Assembly: GCA_003279715.1 (NCBI GenBank)
Contig: QCGY01000010.1
Coordinates: 1 to 46,379 of the forward strand
Length of the DNA: 46,379 nucleotides
Reading direction: 5' to 3'
DNA from: Pelagibacteraceae bacterium AG-390-D18
Lineage (GTDB): Bacteria > Pseudomonadota > Alphaproteobacteria > Pelagibacterales > Pelagibacteraceae
Shown here in pieces: positions 17,181 through 25,884 of the stretch (the stretch's first letter is position 1; each line of letters opens with the position of its first letter). The position numbers and the translations under genes are program-made. The notes beneath the pieces are model-generated. The model did no database searches. It saw only the letters and a list, made by a program, of their open reading frames with translations, and was not told the origin of the DNA.

Positions 17181-18055
17181 AAAAAATTTTAAGAATCGCA
17201 ATCATAAGTTTATTACTGTGTGGTAATAGTTTTGCTGGTGTCGAAGAAGTCCTTAAAGAAATCAAAAAGAATAAAGATATAGTTCAAGGGTATAAGAGAG
17301 TAAAAGATGAAGGAGATGATAATAGATCTAATAATTGGAGAGTTCCATTTCATGAAATTTATGACACAGACAAGAGTTTAAGAAAACATGTTGTTAAAAT
17401 AGTAAATAAGTCAGACAATCATCCAGTTAGATTTGGAAAACAGTCACTACGATTTGAAGTTAGAGATGGAGATGGATGGGGCTGGGATGCTAGCAATGAT
17501 AGAGAAAGAGTTGAGTTGCTTATATGTTGTGTTAATAAAAAAACAACATGGACAGCTTGGTCTTTATATCTACCAGACGATTATAAAATAATTTATCCTG
17601 CTAAGACTATGATGGCTCAATTTCATAATGATGCTGATAATCCCCCAGCTTTTGCTTTTGAAAACCAATCTCACACTAGCGGAGGAGGATATTGGATTGA
17701 TGTTGATAGTTATATCTCTGGATACAATAAACAATCAAAATTACTAGATAAGTCAGAAATGTTCGGAAAATGGAATGATATTTTAGTCAATGCAAAATGG
17801 ACACACAAAAAAGATGGTTTTTTTAAAATTTGGATCAATGGAAAACTTGCCTATCACCACAAAGGTAGGACGCAAGAAAAAGGTGAAAGAATAGAATTTC
17901 ATGTTGGGGTGTATAGATCATACTTGTCTAGAACAGCTAAACCAGATCCAACTCAAGTAGCTTATTATGATGAGATAAGACATGCAAAGTCTTGCAAAAA
18001 ACTTAAACTTAAAGATCTAGGATATTCTTGTAAAGAAATTGGGAGTCAAAATTGA
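17177..18055 (+). CDS. Exported jelly-roll polysaccharide lyase-like protein 3 (PF14099-like)
   Basis: A 292-residue protein with a Sec signal (cleavage near SFAG). Core motifs: NKSDNHPVRFGKQSLRFEVR, NDRERVELL, MAQFHND, GKWNDILVNAKWTHKKDGFF, KIWINGKLAYHHKG and VAYYDEIRHA. The C-terminal KSCKKLKLKDLGYSC is nearly repeated in the following gene, so these two are the closest pair of the family. It has no insert and so shows the minimal domain. Predicted periplasmic endolyase on an acidic polysaccharide. The four-base overlaps on both sides indicate one coupled transcript. Confidence 0.72.
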   Translation: MKKILRIAIISLLLCGNSFAGVEEVLKEIKKNKDIVQGYKRVKDEGDDNRSNNWRVPFHEIYDTDKSLRKHVVKIVNKSDNHPVRFGKQSLRFEVRDGDGWGWDASNDRERVELLICCVNKKTTWTAWSLYLPDDYKIIYPAKTMMAQFHNDADNPPAFAFENQSHTSGGGYWIDVDSYISGYNKQSKLLDKSEMFGKWNDILVNAKWTHKKDGFFKIWINGKLAYHHKGRTQEKGERIEFHVGVYRSYLSRTAKPDPTQVAYYDEIRHAKSCKKLKLKDLGYSCKEIGSQN

Positions 18056-19434
18056 AAAAAATATTTGTACTTATATTACTTGGAGTTTTATTTTATTTTA
18101 CTAATCTAATTGCTGGGGAAATTAATTTATGGAAAAAAACAGTCAAACTTCCTGAAGATGTTTCTAAAGGATATAAAAAAGGTTGGGAATTTGGAAATAA
18201 CTTTGATCCCAAAACTCGTTTAACCCCAGATTATGCATTTAATGTAGTTAATAAATCTGATGGTTATCCAGTCAGATTTGGAAATCAATCTATTCGATTT
18301 GAACTAAGACATGGGGATTGTGGAGTTACTCCAGGTGGATATGATGATTGTACAATTTGGCAAAAAGATACTGGTCATTATTCTGAGCGTCATGAACTTG
18401 GATCAAAAGATAAACTACCAAGCAAAGGCATTACTTGGCATACTTTTTCCTTTTTTATTCCAGAAGATTTTCCAATTTTAGATCATCACTATCAACATAT
18501 ATCATTAGGTCAATTTCATGGAGGGCCAAATAATAATCCTGGTTTTAAATGGGATGCGGATGAAGAAACTTATCAGTTAAGAAGACGTACTGGTTGTTGG
18601 TTAAAAGAATTTATAAAAAAGAATGGAGAAAAAGATAGTTTTAAATGTAGCCTTGGGATGAAAGAGAATAATAGAAAAGATGTAATTTCAAAACAAGATT
18701 TAAAAGGTAAATGGCAAGATGTTGTTATCAATATTAAATGGTCAAGAAAACAAGATGGATATTTTAAACAATGGATAAATGGAAATTTAGTTTATCATTA
18801 TATGGGAAACACAAGTAAGCCAAAAGGTAGTACAAATCAATTTAGATTTGGAATTTATAGAGGAGCCACCAATAAGACACCAAAAGACTCAACACAAATT
18901 ATTTATTATGATGAAATCCATTATGTAAAAAAATCTTGTGATAAATTAAATTTACAAGAGCTTGGATATTCTTGTAAAGCTCTCAATGATCAAAAAATTC
19001 CTAATATTTATATTGATCATATACCTGGAAAAATAAAACTAGATATTAAGTCTTTAGATACATTGGATGGAAAATATAAATTAGCTTGGCACTGGGTTAA
19101 TAGAAACCCTAAAGACAATTCTATAATTAAACAATGGAAAATTTTAGAGGATAAAATTACAATAAAGGATGGAAATTTATCATTTGATCAGATGGAGAAA
19201 AGTAAAGTCATTAGTGACAAATATAGAAAAAAAATAGAATTTTTGAATGTAGGAGAAAAATTTATAATAAGAGGGAATCTAGACCTAGATACATCAAAAT
19301 CACAAAATATGGAAATTACAGGTTTAACAAAACTTGACGAATACGGTTATTATAAAGCTGAAGGTTTGTATGGATATGATAGTTCAAAAGATAGAAACGA
19401 AAATATTAAAGTTACTCTAACTCCTTTAAAATAA
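18052..19434 (+). CDS. Exported jelly-roll polysaccharide lyase-like protein 4 with C-terminal extension
   Basis: A 460-residue protein starting at TTG, which overlaps the previous TGA as TTGA; the signal peptide follows at once (MKKIFVLILLGVLFYFTNLIAG). The lyase-like domain spans about 25-320: NKSDGYPVRFGNQSIRFELR, SERHELGS, LGQFHGGPNNNPG, GKWQDVVINIKWSRKQDGYF, QWINGNLVYHYMG, IIYYDEIHYV, then KSCDKLNLQELGYSCK. Residues 330-460 form an extra beta-rich domain (IYIDHIPGKIKLDIKSLDTL, KLAWHWVNRNP, FIIRGNLDLD) that I do not recognise and that no sister has. It may bind the glycan or the envelope. Confidence 0.7.
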   Translation: MKKIFVLILLGVLFYFTNLIAGEINLWKKTVKLPEDVSKGYKKGWEFGNNFDPKTRLTPDYAFNVVNKSDGYPVRFGNQSIRFELRHGDCGVTPGGYDDCTIWQKDTGHYSERHELGSKDKLPSKGITWHTFSFFIPEDFPILDHHYQHISLGQFHGGPNNNPGFKWDADEETYQLRRRTGCWLKEFIKKNGEKDSFKCSLGMKENNRKDVISKQDLKGKWQDVVINIKWSRKQDGYFKQWINGNLVYHYMGNTSKPKGSTNQFRFGIYRGATNKTPKDSTQIIYYDEIHYVKKSCDKLNLQELGYSCKALNDQKIPNIYIDHIPGKIKLDIKSLDTLDGKYKLAWHWVNRNPKDNSIIKQWKILEDKITIKDGNLSFDQMEKSKVISDKYRKKIEFLNVGEKFIIRGNLDLDTSKSQNMEITGLTKLDEYGYYKAEGLYGYDSSKDRNENIKVTLTPLK

Positions 19435-19438
19435 TTAA

Positions 19439-20455
19439 ATGAAAAACAAAATAATTTTTTTAAACTTTTTAATTTTTATTATTTTTTCGATAAATTTTTC
19501 TTATTCTGAATCAAGATTTGGTGAATTAACAGAGATGCGTGATGAAAGTATGAGAGGTAAAGATGGTCAATGGGTAAGACCTCACCCAGGACCATTTATT
19601 TGGAATCAGATTGAAAAAGAAAAAGGAAAGTTTACCTGGGAAGAAGTAGATAAATATGTCGTTTATGCTCAAGATCACAGTCAAACAATTCTAGCAACTA
19701 TCTGGCCCCATGCCAATTGGGAGCAAAAATCTTGCAAAAGAAAAAAAGCAAGAAGTCCTTTTGGAAAAAAATTTACTAAATATCTAAGCAAACCCTGCTC
19801 TATGGATGACTACAAAAACTTCCTTCTACAATTAGTTGATCGTTATGATGGAGATGGGTCAAATGATATGCCCGGATTAACTAAACCTATTAAATATTGG
19901 GACGTGATGAATGAGCCAGAGTTTAAAATGTTCTTTAAAGGAAGTAAGGAAGACTTTATTGAAATCTTTAATTTCTCATCAAAAGTAATCAAAGATAAAC
20001 AACCAGATGCAGTGATTGTTATGGCTGGTGCTGCAGGTATGTTTCCTGAAAATAAAAAATATTGGAAGTCAGTTTTACCAAAAATAAAGGATAATTTTGA
20101 TATTGCAAACATTCATCATATAAGTGGTCCAGATGGAAAGTGTGATAAAGAGCTTTGGGTAGACGAGTTTGGAGCTTTATTAAAAAGTTTAGATATAAAT
20201 AAACCTATTTGGTTAACAGAAGCAATGACTTGTGGTCCTCCAGTAAAAGCATGGGTTAATGCATTTTTAAATGGAGCTGAATTAATTATTGATGTTGGAG
20301 TAAACGCACCAGGAAAAAAAATGAGTAAAAAGGGTAGAAAAAAATTAAATGAATTTATTAACGAGTATGATGGTTTTACATCAATTAAGTCTCTTTCAAA
20401 AAATCAAATAGAGTTTTCATATGAAGATGGTTCTACTAAAATCTTACAATTTTAA
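19439..20455 (+). CDS. Exported clan GH-A glycoside hydrolase (GH39/GH5-like TIM barrel)
   Basis: A 338-residue protein with a Sec signal (about 1-23). The barrel shows a retaining clan GH-A active site: acid/base in KYWDVMNEPEF (Glu159) at strand 4 and a nucleophile in KPIWLTEAMTCGPP (Glu261) at strand 7, plus IWNQIEKEKGKFTWEEVD near the start, as in GH10/GH39-type barrels. It would hydrolyse a beta- or alpha-glycosidic link retained after lyase cleavage. It starts four bases after lyase-like protein 4. The exact family and sugar cannot be read. Confidence 0.75.
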   Translation: MKNKIIFLNFLIFIIFSINFSYSESRFGELTEMRDESMRGKDGQWVRPHPGPFIWNQIEKEKGKFTWEEVDKYVVYAQDHSQTILATIWPHANWEQKSCKRKKARSPFGKKFTKYLSKPCSMDDYKNFLLQLVDRYDGDGSNDMPGLTKPIKYWDVMNEPEFKMFFKGSKEDFIEIFNFSSKVIKDKQPDAVIVMAGAAGMFPENKKYWKSVLPKIKDNFDIANIHHISGPDGKCDKELWVDEFGALLKSLDINKPIWLTEAMTCGPPVKAWVNAFLNGAELIIDVGVNAPGKKMSKKGRKKLNEFINEYDGFTSIKSLSKNQIEFSYEDGSTKILQF

Positions 20456-20468
20456 ACTATATACTTTT

Positions 20469-21476
20469 ATGAAAAAAATTTTAATTATTCTTCTATCCTT
20501 TCTTCTACTGCCATCACTTTCTTATGCTGGAAAATGGCATACAAATATGAAAAAGCAGGAAAAGAAAGATTTTGGACGTTATGTTTTAAAAGCTCAGTCA
20601 AAAAATAAAATGGTATTTAATAATAGAAACGCTCCTAATAAAAATGGTCTTTATAAGTTTTTTGATAAAATTGAAGATCACATGGGTGTTGCTGAGCAGG
20701 GAATTGAATTTAATTTAAAGTATTCTGATAAAGGACACAAAGATGATTGGAATAGATGGGGTAAACCAGGTCATGCTCAGAGATTTCAAATTATGGAACC
20801 TTACAAACATACTACAAAAAAAGGTAAAACTAAGTGGTATAGAGTAGGGTATTTCTTGTCAAAAGATGTTAATACGCCAAAGCATAATTTATCATTATTT
20901 GATTTTAAAATGCTATACGGCAAAGGTGAAATGACTGTAGGACCTTCTTTTAACTTATCTAATAATAGCTTTGGATGGATGTTTAATACTCCAAATTATA
21001 AAGTTGCAAAAAATGAGAAGGCTGAAGCTTATTACTTTGATGCTTACGCAGTTGATTTAGATCATAATTATTCTCCACTTAAAGGTAAGTGGGTGAATAT
21101 ACTTATTAACGCAAAGTGGGCCAAAGATGGATTTCTTCATTTATGGATTGATGGCAAACTTAGATCAAGCTATTTTGGTGATATAATGGCTGGTGCCACA
21201 AGTGCAAGATTTAAATTTGGACCTTACAGAAATCATATGGATGATGCTACTAATGCTGGGTTAAAGATAAATGATGCAACAATTCGTTACTCTAATGTTG
21301 GTAAGGCAGATAGTTGTGATGAATTGTGGAATGGTTGTGATGAAATAACAGGTCAACTAAAAAACCAATCCCAAGTTCATGGAGTAGTAGATGTTTCACT
21401 TTGTAAACAATTTCCTAATCAACCTGCTCAATGCAAAAGTTTTAGTTATAGAAAAGGAAGTCCCGCACCTTTTTGA
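20469..21476 (+). CDS. Exported jelly-roll polysaccharide lyase-like protein 5
   Basis: A 335-residue protein with a Sec signal (MKKILIILLSFLLLPSLSYA). The jelly-roll signature is present as GKWVNILINAKWAKDGFLHL then WIDGKLRSSYFG and RFKFGPYRNHMD. The front half differs from sisters 2-4: GIEFNLKYSDKG, RFQIMEP, and no R-x-ER-x-EL. It has a Cys-rich tail (four Cys after residue 280: ADSCDELWNGCDEI, SLCKQF, QCKSF). A longer reading starts inside the previous gene; the ATG used here sits 13 bases after that stop, just before the signal peptide. It may act on the same polymer with a different cleavage pattern. Confidence 0.6.
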   Translation: MKKILIILLSFLLLPSLSYAGKWHTNMKKQEKKDFGRYVLKAQSKNKMVFNNRNAPNKNGLYKFFDKIEDHMGVAEQGIEFNLKYSDKGHKDDWNRWGKPGHAQRFQIMEPYKHTTKKGKTKWYRVGYFLSKDVNTPKHNLSLFDFKMLYGKGEMTVGPSFNLSNNSFGWMFNTPNYKVAKNEKAEAYYFDAYAVDLDHNYSPLKGKWVNILINAKWAKDGFLHLWIDGKLRSSYFGDIMAGATSARFKFGPYRNHMDDATNAGLKINDATIRYSNVGKADSCDELWNGCDEITGQLKNQSQVHGVVDVSLCKQFPNQPAQCKSFSYRKGSPAPF

Positions 21477-21512
21477 TTAGATTTAATTCTTATTAAGTAT
21501 TATTCTTTTTTT

Positions 21513-23096
21513 ATGAGAAAAGTTAACAATATTCTTTTTATAATGGCTGACCAATTGAGATGGGATTATTTATCCTGCTATGGTCATCCCCATTTAAAAA
21601 CTCCCAATATTGATAGTTTGGCAAAAAAAGGAGTTCAGTTTGAATCTGCTTTTGTGCAATCACCTGTATGTGGCCCCTCTAGAGCATCTTATTATACTGG
21701 AAGAACTGTTTTTAGCCATGGTTCAACTTGGAACCAAGTTCCACTTCCAATTGGAGAATTAACTATTGGTGATTATCTACGTCAATCAGGAATAAGAACT
21801 GGAGTTGTTGGTAAAACACATATGAGACCTGATTTAGAAGGCATGAGTAGATTAGGTATTACAAAGGATACTGAAATTGGATTAATTGTTAGCGAACCAG
21901 GGTTTGATCCTTATGAAAGAGATGATGGCCTTCATCCAAATAATCAAATTAAGAATTCAAAAAAAACTTTATCTTATAATGAATGGCTAAATAAGCTTGG
22001 ATATGATGGGCCAAATCCATGGAATGATTGGGCTAATTCTGCAGAAGGTGAAAATGGAGAAATTTTAAGCGGTTGGAGATTAAAAAATTCTAATAAGCCT
22101 GCTAGAATTCCAGAAAAGCATTCTGAAACAGCTTTCATGACTAATCGTGCAATGGAATTTATAGAGGAGAGCAAAGATAAACCATGGTTTCTACATTTGT
22201 CTTATATAAAACCCCATTGGCCTTACATGGCACCAGCCCCTTATCACAATATGTATTCAGCTAATGAATTTTATCCTGTGCATAGAAATGATACAGAACG
22301 AAATAATGATCATCCAGTTTACAAAGCATTTATGGAAAACAGTATTTCAAAAACTTTTTCAAAAGATGAAGTTAGAAATACAGTTTTATCTGGATACATG
22401 GGTTTGATTAAACAAATTGATGATAATTTAGGAAGATTATTCAAATTTTTAGAAGATGCGGGTCATATGGAAGACACCATGATTGTATTTACTTCAGATC
22501 ATGGAGATTATCATGGGGATCATTGGTTGGGTGAGAAAGAATTATTTCACGAGCAATCCGTAAGAGTTCCAATGATAATTTATGATCCAAGCGAACATGC
22601 AAATAAAACTAGAGGAACCAAAGAAAAAAGATTTATCGAAGCAATAGATTTACTTCCAACTTTTTTAGATGCAGTAGAAAGTCCAGTAAGTAAACATAGA
22701 TTAGAAGGAAATTCTTTAATGCCAGTAATAAAAGGAGAAGATCCAAAAAATTGGAAAGATTTTGTATTTAGTGAAATTGATTATTCATTTAATGAAGCTC
22801 GAAAAATTCTTAATTTAGGAGCATCTGATGCTAGAGCTTTTATGATTAGAAATGATGGGTGGAAATATATTTATTATAAAGGATTTGAGCCTCAACTATT
22901 TGATTTAAAAAATGACCCAGATGAATTTAATGATTTAGGTAGGTCAAAAGATCATTCAAAAATTAGAGAAGAGATGAAAGAGCTTCTTCTTAAAAGAATA
23001 ATTGATAGAAAAAATAGAGTTGCAGCAACTGACGAGTTTGTAACTAAAGAAAGAGATTATACTAAGGATGATGGTATAATGATCGGTGTTTGGTAA
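21513..23096 (+). CDS. Sulfatase-superfamily hydrolase, cytoplasmic (sulfatase or phosphonate monoesterase type)
   Basis: A 527-residue type I sulfatase fold. The formylglycine site is VCGPSRASYYTGR (Cys53, Pro55, Arg57). Metal and substrate residues appear in IMADQLRWDY (Asp13-Gln14), GVVGKTHM, KPHWPYM, FTSDHGDYHGDHWLGEKELF. The Asp-Gln pair in place of Asp-Asp matches choline sulfatases and phosphonate monoester hydrolases more than classical carbohydrate sulfatases. There is no signal peptide, so it would act on an imported substrate. A formylglycine-generating enzyme is needed and is not in this window. It is the last gene of the plus-strand run and converges with the ROK gene. Confidence 0.82.
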   Translation: MRKVNNILFIMADQLRWDYLSCYGHPHLKTPNIDSLAKKGVQFESAFVQSPVCGPSRASYYTGRTVFSHGSTWNQVPLPIGELTIGDYLRQSGIRTGVVGKTHMRPDLEGMSRLGITKDTEIGLIVSEPGFDPYERDDGLHPNNQIKNSKKTLSYNEWLNKLGYDGPNPWNDWANSAEGENGEILSGWRLKNSNKPARIPEKHSETAFMTNRAMEFIEESKDKPWFLHLSYIKPHWPYMAPAPYHNMYSANEFYPVHRNDTERNNDHPVYKAFMENSISKTFSKDEVRNTVLSGYMGLIKQIDDNLGRLFKFLEDAGHMEDTMIVFTSDHGDYHGDHWLGEKELFHEQSVRVPMIIYDPSEHANKTRGTKEKRFIEAIDLLPTFLDAVESPVSKHRLEGNSLMPVIKGEDPKNWKDFVFSEIDYSFNEARKILNLGASDARAFMIRNDGWKYIYYKGFEPQLFDLKNDPDEFNDLGRSKDHSKIREEMKELLLKRIIDRKNRVAATDEFVTKERDYTKDDGIMIGVW

Positions 23097-23108
23097 TTCA
23101 TAGTTTAT

Positions 23109-24014
23109 TTAAAGCCAAGCTGCACCTCTTACCCCACTCGAGTCACCATGAATATTTTTTAAGATCTTAGTTTTTACTTTATTTGAAAAAGTATATTTCG
23201 ATAATAACGGAGGAATATTTTTGTATAATCTATCTATGTTAGACATGCCTCCACCAAGAATGATTGCTTCTGGATCAAAAACTCCAATCATTACCGCCAT
23301 TAATCTAGCCATTCTATCTTCATAAAGATTAAACTCTAAATTTGCTCTTGGATCATTTTTTAAATCAAGCTCAACAATTTCATGAGAATTAAAATTAGTA
23401 TTATTCTTTTTATTAAAAATGTCAGCAAACCCTATTCCAGACATAAACTGTTCTGCACACAATGCTCTACCACAATTATTTGAAGGGCAACTTATTTGAG
23501 TTTCAATCTCTTCTGTTGTTGGGTAAGGAAGTGGTTGATGGCCCCAGTCACCAGCAATTTGATTTGCTCCTTCTATAATTTCTTTTTTATAAGATAAACC
23601 ACCACCAAAACCGGTCCCTATAATAATACCAAAGACTGATTTAAAATCTTTACCAGCACCGTCAATTGCTTCTGATAAAGTAAAACAATTAGCGTCATTC
23701 ATTAATTTTACATTTCTATTAAGCACACTTTCTAAATCTTTTTTGAATGGTTTATCGTTTAACCACAAGGAATTAGCATTAGTAACTAATCCAGTATCTT
23801 TAGATGAAAATCCAGGGATGCCAATTCCTACAGTGCAAATTTCTCCACTAATTTTATCAAATTCATTTACTAATTTTTGAACAGTTGAAATACCCGATGA
23901 ATAATTTTTATCATAAGAGTACCTTTTCCTTTCTAACTTTTCTCCATTTGGATCTAAAAGAATCCCTTCAATTTTAGTTCCTCCATAATCAATACCAATT
24001 TTAAATTTTGTCAT
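23109..24014 (-). CDS. ROK family sugar kinase (Mak/fructokinase-like)
   Basis: A 301-residue ROK kinase close to E. coli Mak: GIDYGGTKIEGILLDPNGE, VGIGIPGFSS, NANSLWLNDKPFKKDLE, the catalytic MNDANCFTLSEA, IGTGFGGG, GDWGHQPLPYP, ILGGGMSNIDRLY and GDSSGVRGAAWL. The zinc site is altered: C-x4-CGRALC instead of CxCGxxGC. It phosphorylates a hexose (fructose, mannose or a related sugar) in the cytoplasm. Its ATG overlaps the dctM stop (TAATG), so it is co-translated with the TRAP permease, which argues that the transporter carries a sugar or sugar acid. Confidence 0.85.
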   Translation of the reverse strand: MTKFKIGIDYGGTKIEGILLDPNGEKLERKRYSYDKNYSSGISTVQKLVNEFDKISGEICTVGIGIPGFSSKDTGLVTNANSLWLNDKPFKKDLESVLNRNVKLMNDANCFTLSEAIDGAGKDFKSVFGIIIGTGFGGGLSYKKEIIEGANQIAGDWGHQPLPYPTTEEIETQISCPSNNCGRALCAEQFMSGIGFADIFNKKNNTNFNSHEIVELDLKNDPRANLEFNLYEDRMARLMAVMIGVFDPEAIILGGGMSNIDRLYKNIPPLLSKYTFSNKVKTKILKNIHGDSSGVRGAAWL

Positions 24015-25324
24015 TAAGGTGTCATTAAACTAGGCAGGTACAAACAAATTGCAGGAAATGCAATAATCAAAGCAAGTCTAATTACATCGGTGATTAAAAA
24101 AGGAACAGTTCCAAACCATATAGTTTGAAGAGGAGTGTTTTGCATTACGCCTTTGATCACAAATAAATTCATTCCAACTGGAGGTGAAATTAATCCAAAT
24201 TCTACAACTATCACTGCAAAAATACCAAACCAAACAGGGTCTATTCCAGCATCAACAATTACAGGATAAAAAACAGGAATAGTTAGGAATAACATTGCAA
24301 GAGAGTCCATTACGGTTCCAAGTACTAAATAAATAACACAAATAACTAAAATAATTCCTAAAGGTGTAAGTTCTAAATGATTTATAAAATCAACAACTGC
24401 AAAAGGTAATTGAGTTACCGTAATTAAATAATTAAAAATGCTAGCACCAATTACAATTAAGTATAAAGAGCCAACTGTTTTGATTGTTGTCCATAGTGCC
24501 TCTTTTAATAAACTAAGTGTCAGCTGGCCTCTTACTAGAATAAATAATAAAACTAGCACAACTCCAACAGCTGCACTTTCTGTTGCAGTAAAGAAACCAA
24601 GATAAAGACCACCCATAATTATTGCAAAAATTAAAAATATCGGAAATACTTTTGTAATTGCTGCAATTCTTTCTTTAAGTGGCATTTTATTTCCATAACC
24701 ACCATGAGAAGGATAAATTATAAGATAAACTCTTATTGCAATCATATACAAAACCACAGCTATTAATCCTGGTATTAATGCAGCAAAGAAAAGTTCTTGA
24801 ACAGATTGTTCTGTTAAATATGCATAAATTACTAAAATGACACTTGGTGGAATAATAATTCCTAATGTTCCTCCTGATGCAATTGAACCACTTATCAAAG
24901 CATCACTGTAACCATGTCTTTTCATTTCTGGTCCAGCCATTTGTGACATGGTAGCTGCTGTTGCAATTGAAGAACCGCATATCATTCCAAATCCAGCACA
25001 AGCACCAACGGTTGACATTGCTAATCCACCTTTATAATGACCAACCACTGCATATGCAGCATCATATAAATTTCTTGATAAATTGGCGCTATTAGCAAGA
25101 TTTCCCATTAAGACGAAAAGAGGAAGCACCGATAATGTATATTTTGAAACCGCATCAAAAGGAGCGGTTCCCAATACAAAAATTGCAGGATCAAAACCAG
25201 AAATTAATGCAAAACCAGTAAATCCAACCAGCAACATTGCAATTCCAATTGGAATATTTAATACCATTAGAATTAAGACTGCTGCAAAAGCTATTCCACC
25301 ATTAATAATTGGATCCATGTCCAT
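24014..25324 (-). CDS. dctM: TRAP transporter large permease DctM
   Basis: A 436-residue polytopic protein with 11-12 helices and DctM features: NIPIGIAMLLVGFTG, LSVLPLFVLMGNLA, CAGFGMICGSSIATAATMSQ, GTLGIIIPPSVILVIYAYL, and the late PVGMNLFVIKGVM. It moves the bound solute with sodium. It overlaps dctQ upstream and the ROK kinase downstream by one base each (TAATG both times), so the three are one minus-strand operon. Confidence 0.92.
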   Translation of the reverse strand: MDMDPIINGGIAFAAVLILMVLNIPIGIAMLLVGFTGFALISGFDPAIFVLGTAPFDAVSKYTLSVLPLFVLMGNLANSANLSRNLYDAAYAVVGHYKGGLAMSTVGACAGFGMICGSSIATAATMSQMAGPEMKRHGYSDALISGSIASGGTLGIIIPPSVILVIYAYLTEQSVQELFFAALIPGLIAVVLYMIAIRVYLIIYPSHGGYGNKMPLKERIAAITKVFPIFLIFAIIMGGLYLGFFTATESAAVGVVLVLLFILVRGQLTLSLLKEALWTTIKTVGSLYLIVIGASIFNYLITVTQLPFAVVDFINHLELTPLGIILVICVIYLVLGTVMDSLAMLFLTIPVFYPVIVDAGIDPVWFGIFAVIVVEFGLISPPVGMNLFVIKGVMQNTPLQTIWFGTVPFLITDVIRLALIIAFPAICLYLPSLMTP

Positions 25325-25803
25325 TATATATCTCTCAGTTTTGAGTTAGTTTCAGATAAAGCTTTCAAAAACCAAACAATAATTGCAAGTACACTTAACC
25401 ACATTCCTATTGATGAGATAAAATAAAATGGATAAAAGTATAACTCTAAGTCAAGAGTAACTCTTTCATTTCCCATAAATTTTATTGAAGTTTTAGTTGT
25501 AGCGTAAGCCATTAAAGACATTATGATCATCATTAAAATAAACTTTAGAATTATTAGATAAGTTTTAAATTTTCCTAGATTTAAATTATTGATAAAATCA
25601 GCAGAAACATTTGCGTTTAAAAAGAAGGCTCTTGGCATTGCAAGAAAAGCTACTAAAGCCATTCCAATTTCTACTAATTCGATTGTACCTGTGACTGGTG
25701 AGTTCAAAAATCTTCGTCCAAAGACATCACAAAAAGTTAATACAGATAATAATAAAAGTATTATCCCAGAAGCGATTGCTGAATAATCAAATATTTTATT
25801 CAT
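25324..25803 (-). CDS. dctQ: TRAP transporter small permease DctQ
   Basis: A 159-residue protein with four helices, the DctQ pattern: LTFCDVFGRRFLNSPVTGTIEL, then IGMALVAFLAMPRAF. It pairs with DctM in the inner membrane. It is the first gene of the minus-strand operon, divergent from the FAH gene across an 81-base spacer that must hold both promoters. The binding-protein gene dctP lies on the other side of that spacer, after the FAH gene. Confidence 0.9.
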   Translation of the reverse strand: MNKIFDYSAIASGIILLLLSVLTFCDVFGRRFLNSPVTGTIELVEIGMALVAFLAMPRAFFLNANVSADFINNLNLGKFKTYLIILKFILMMIIMSLMAYATTKTSIKFMGNERVTLDLELYFYPFYFISSIGMWLSVLAIIVWFLKALSETNSKLRDI

Positions 25804-25884
25804 TTTTTATTTTTTATAAAAATGTCTCTTCAATTTTATTAAACATTAGCATATAAGGTTTGTTTTAAACAGAAAGTATTAATT

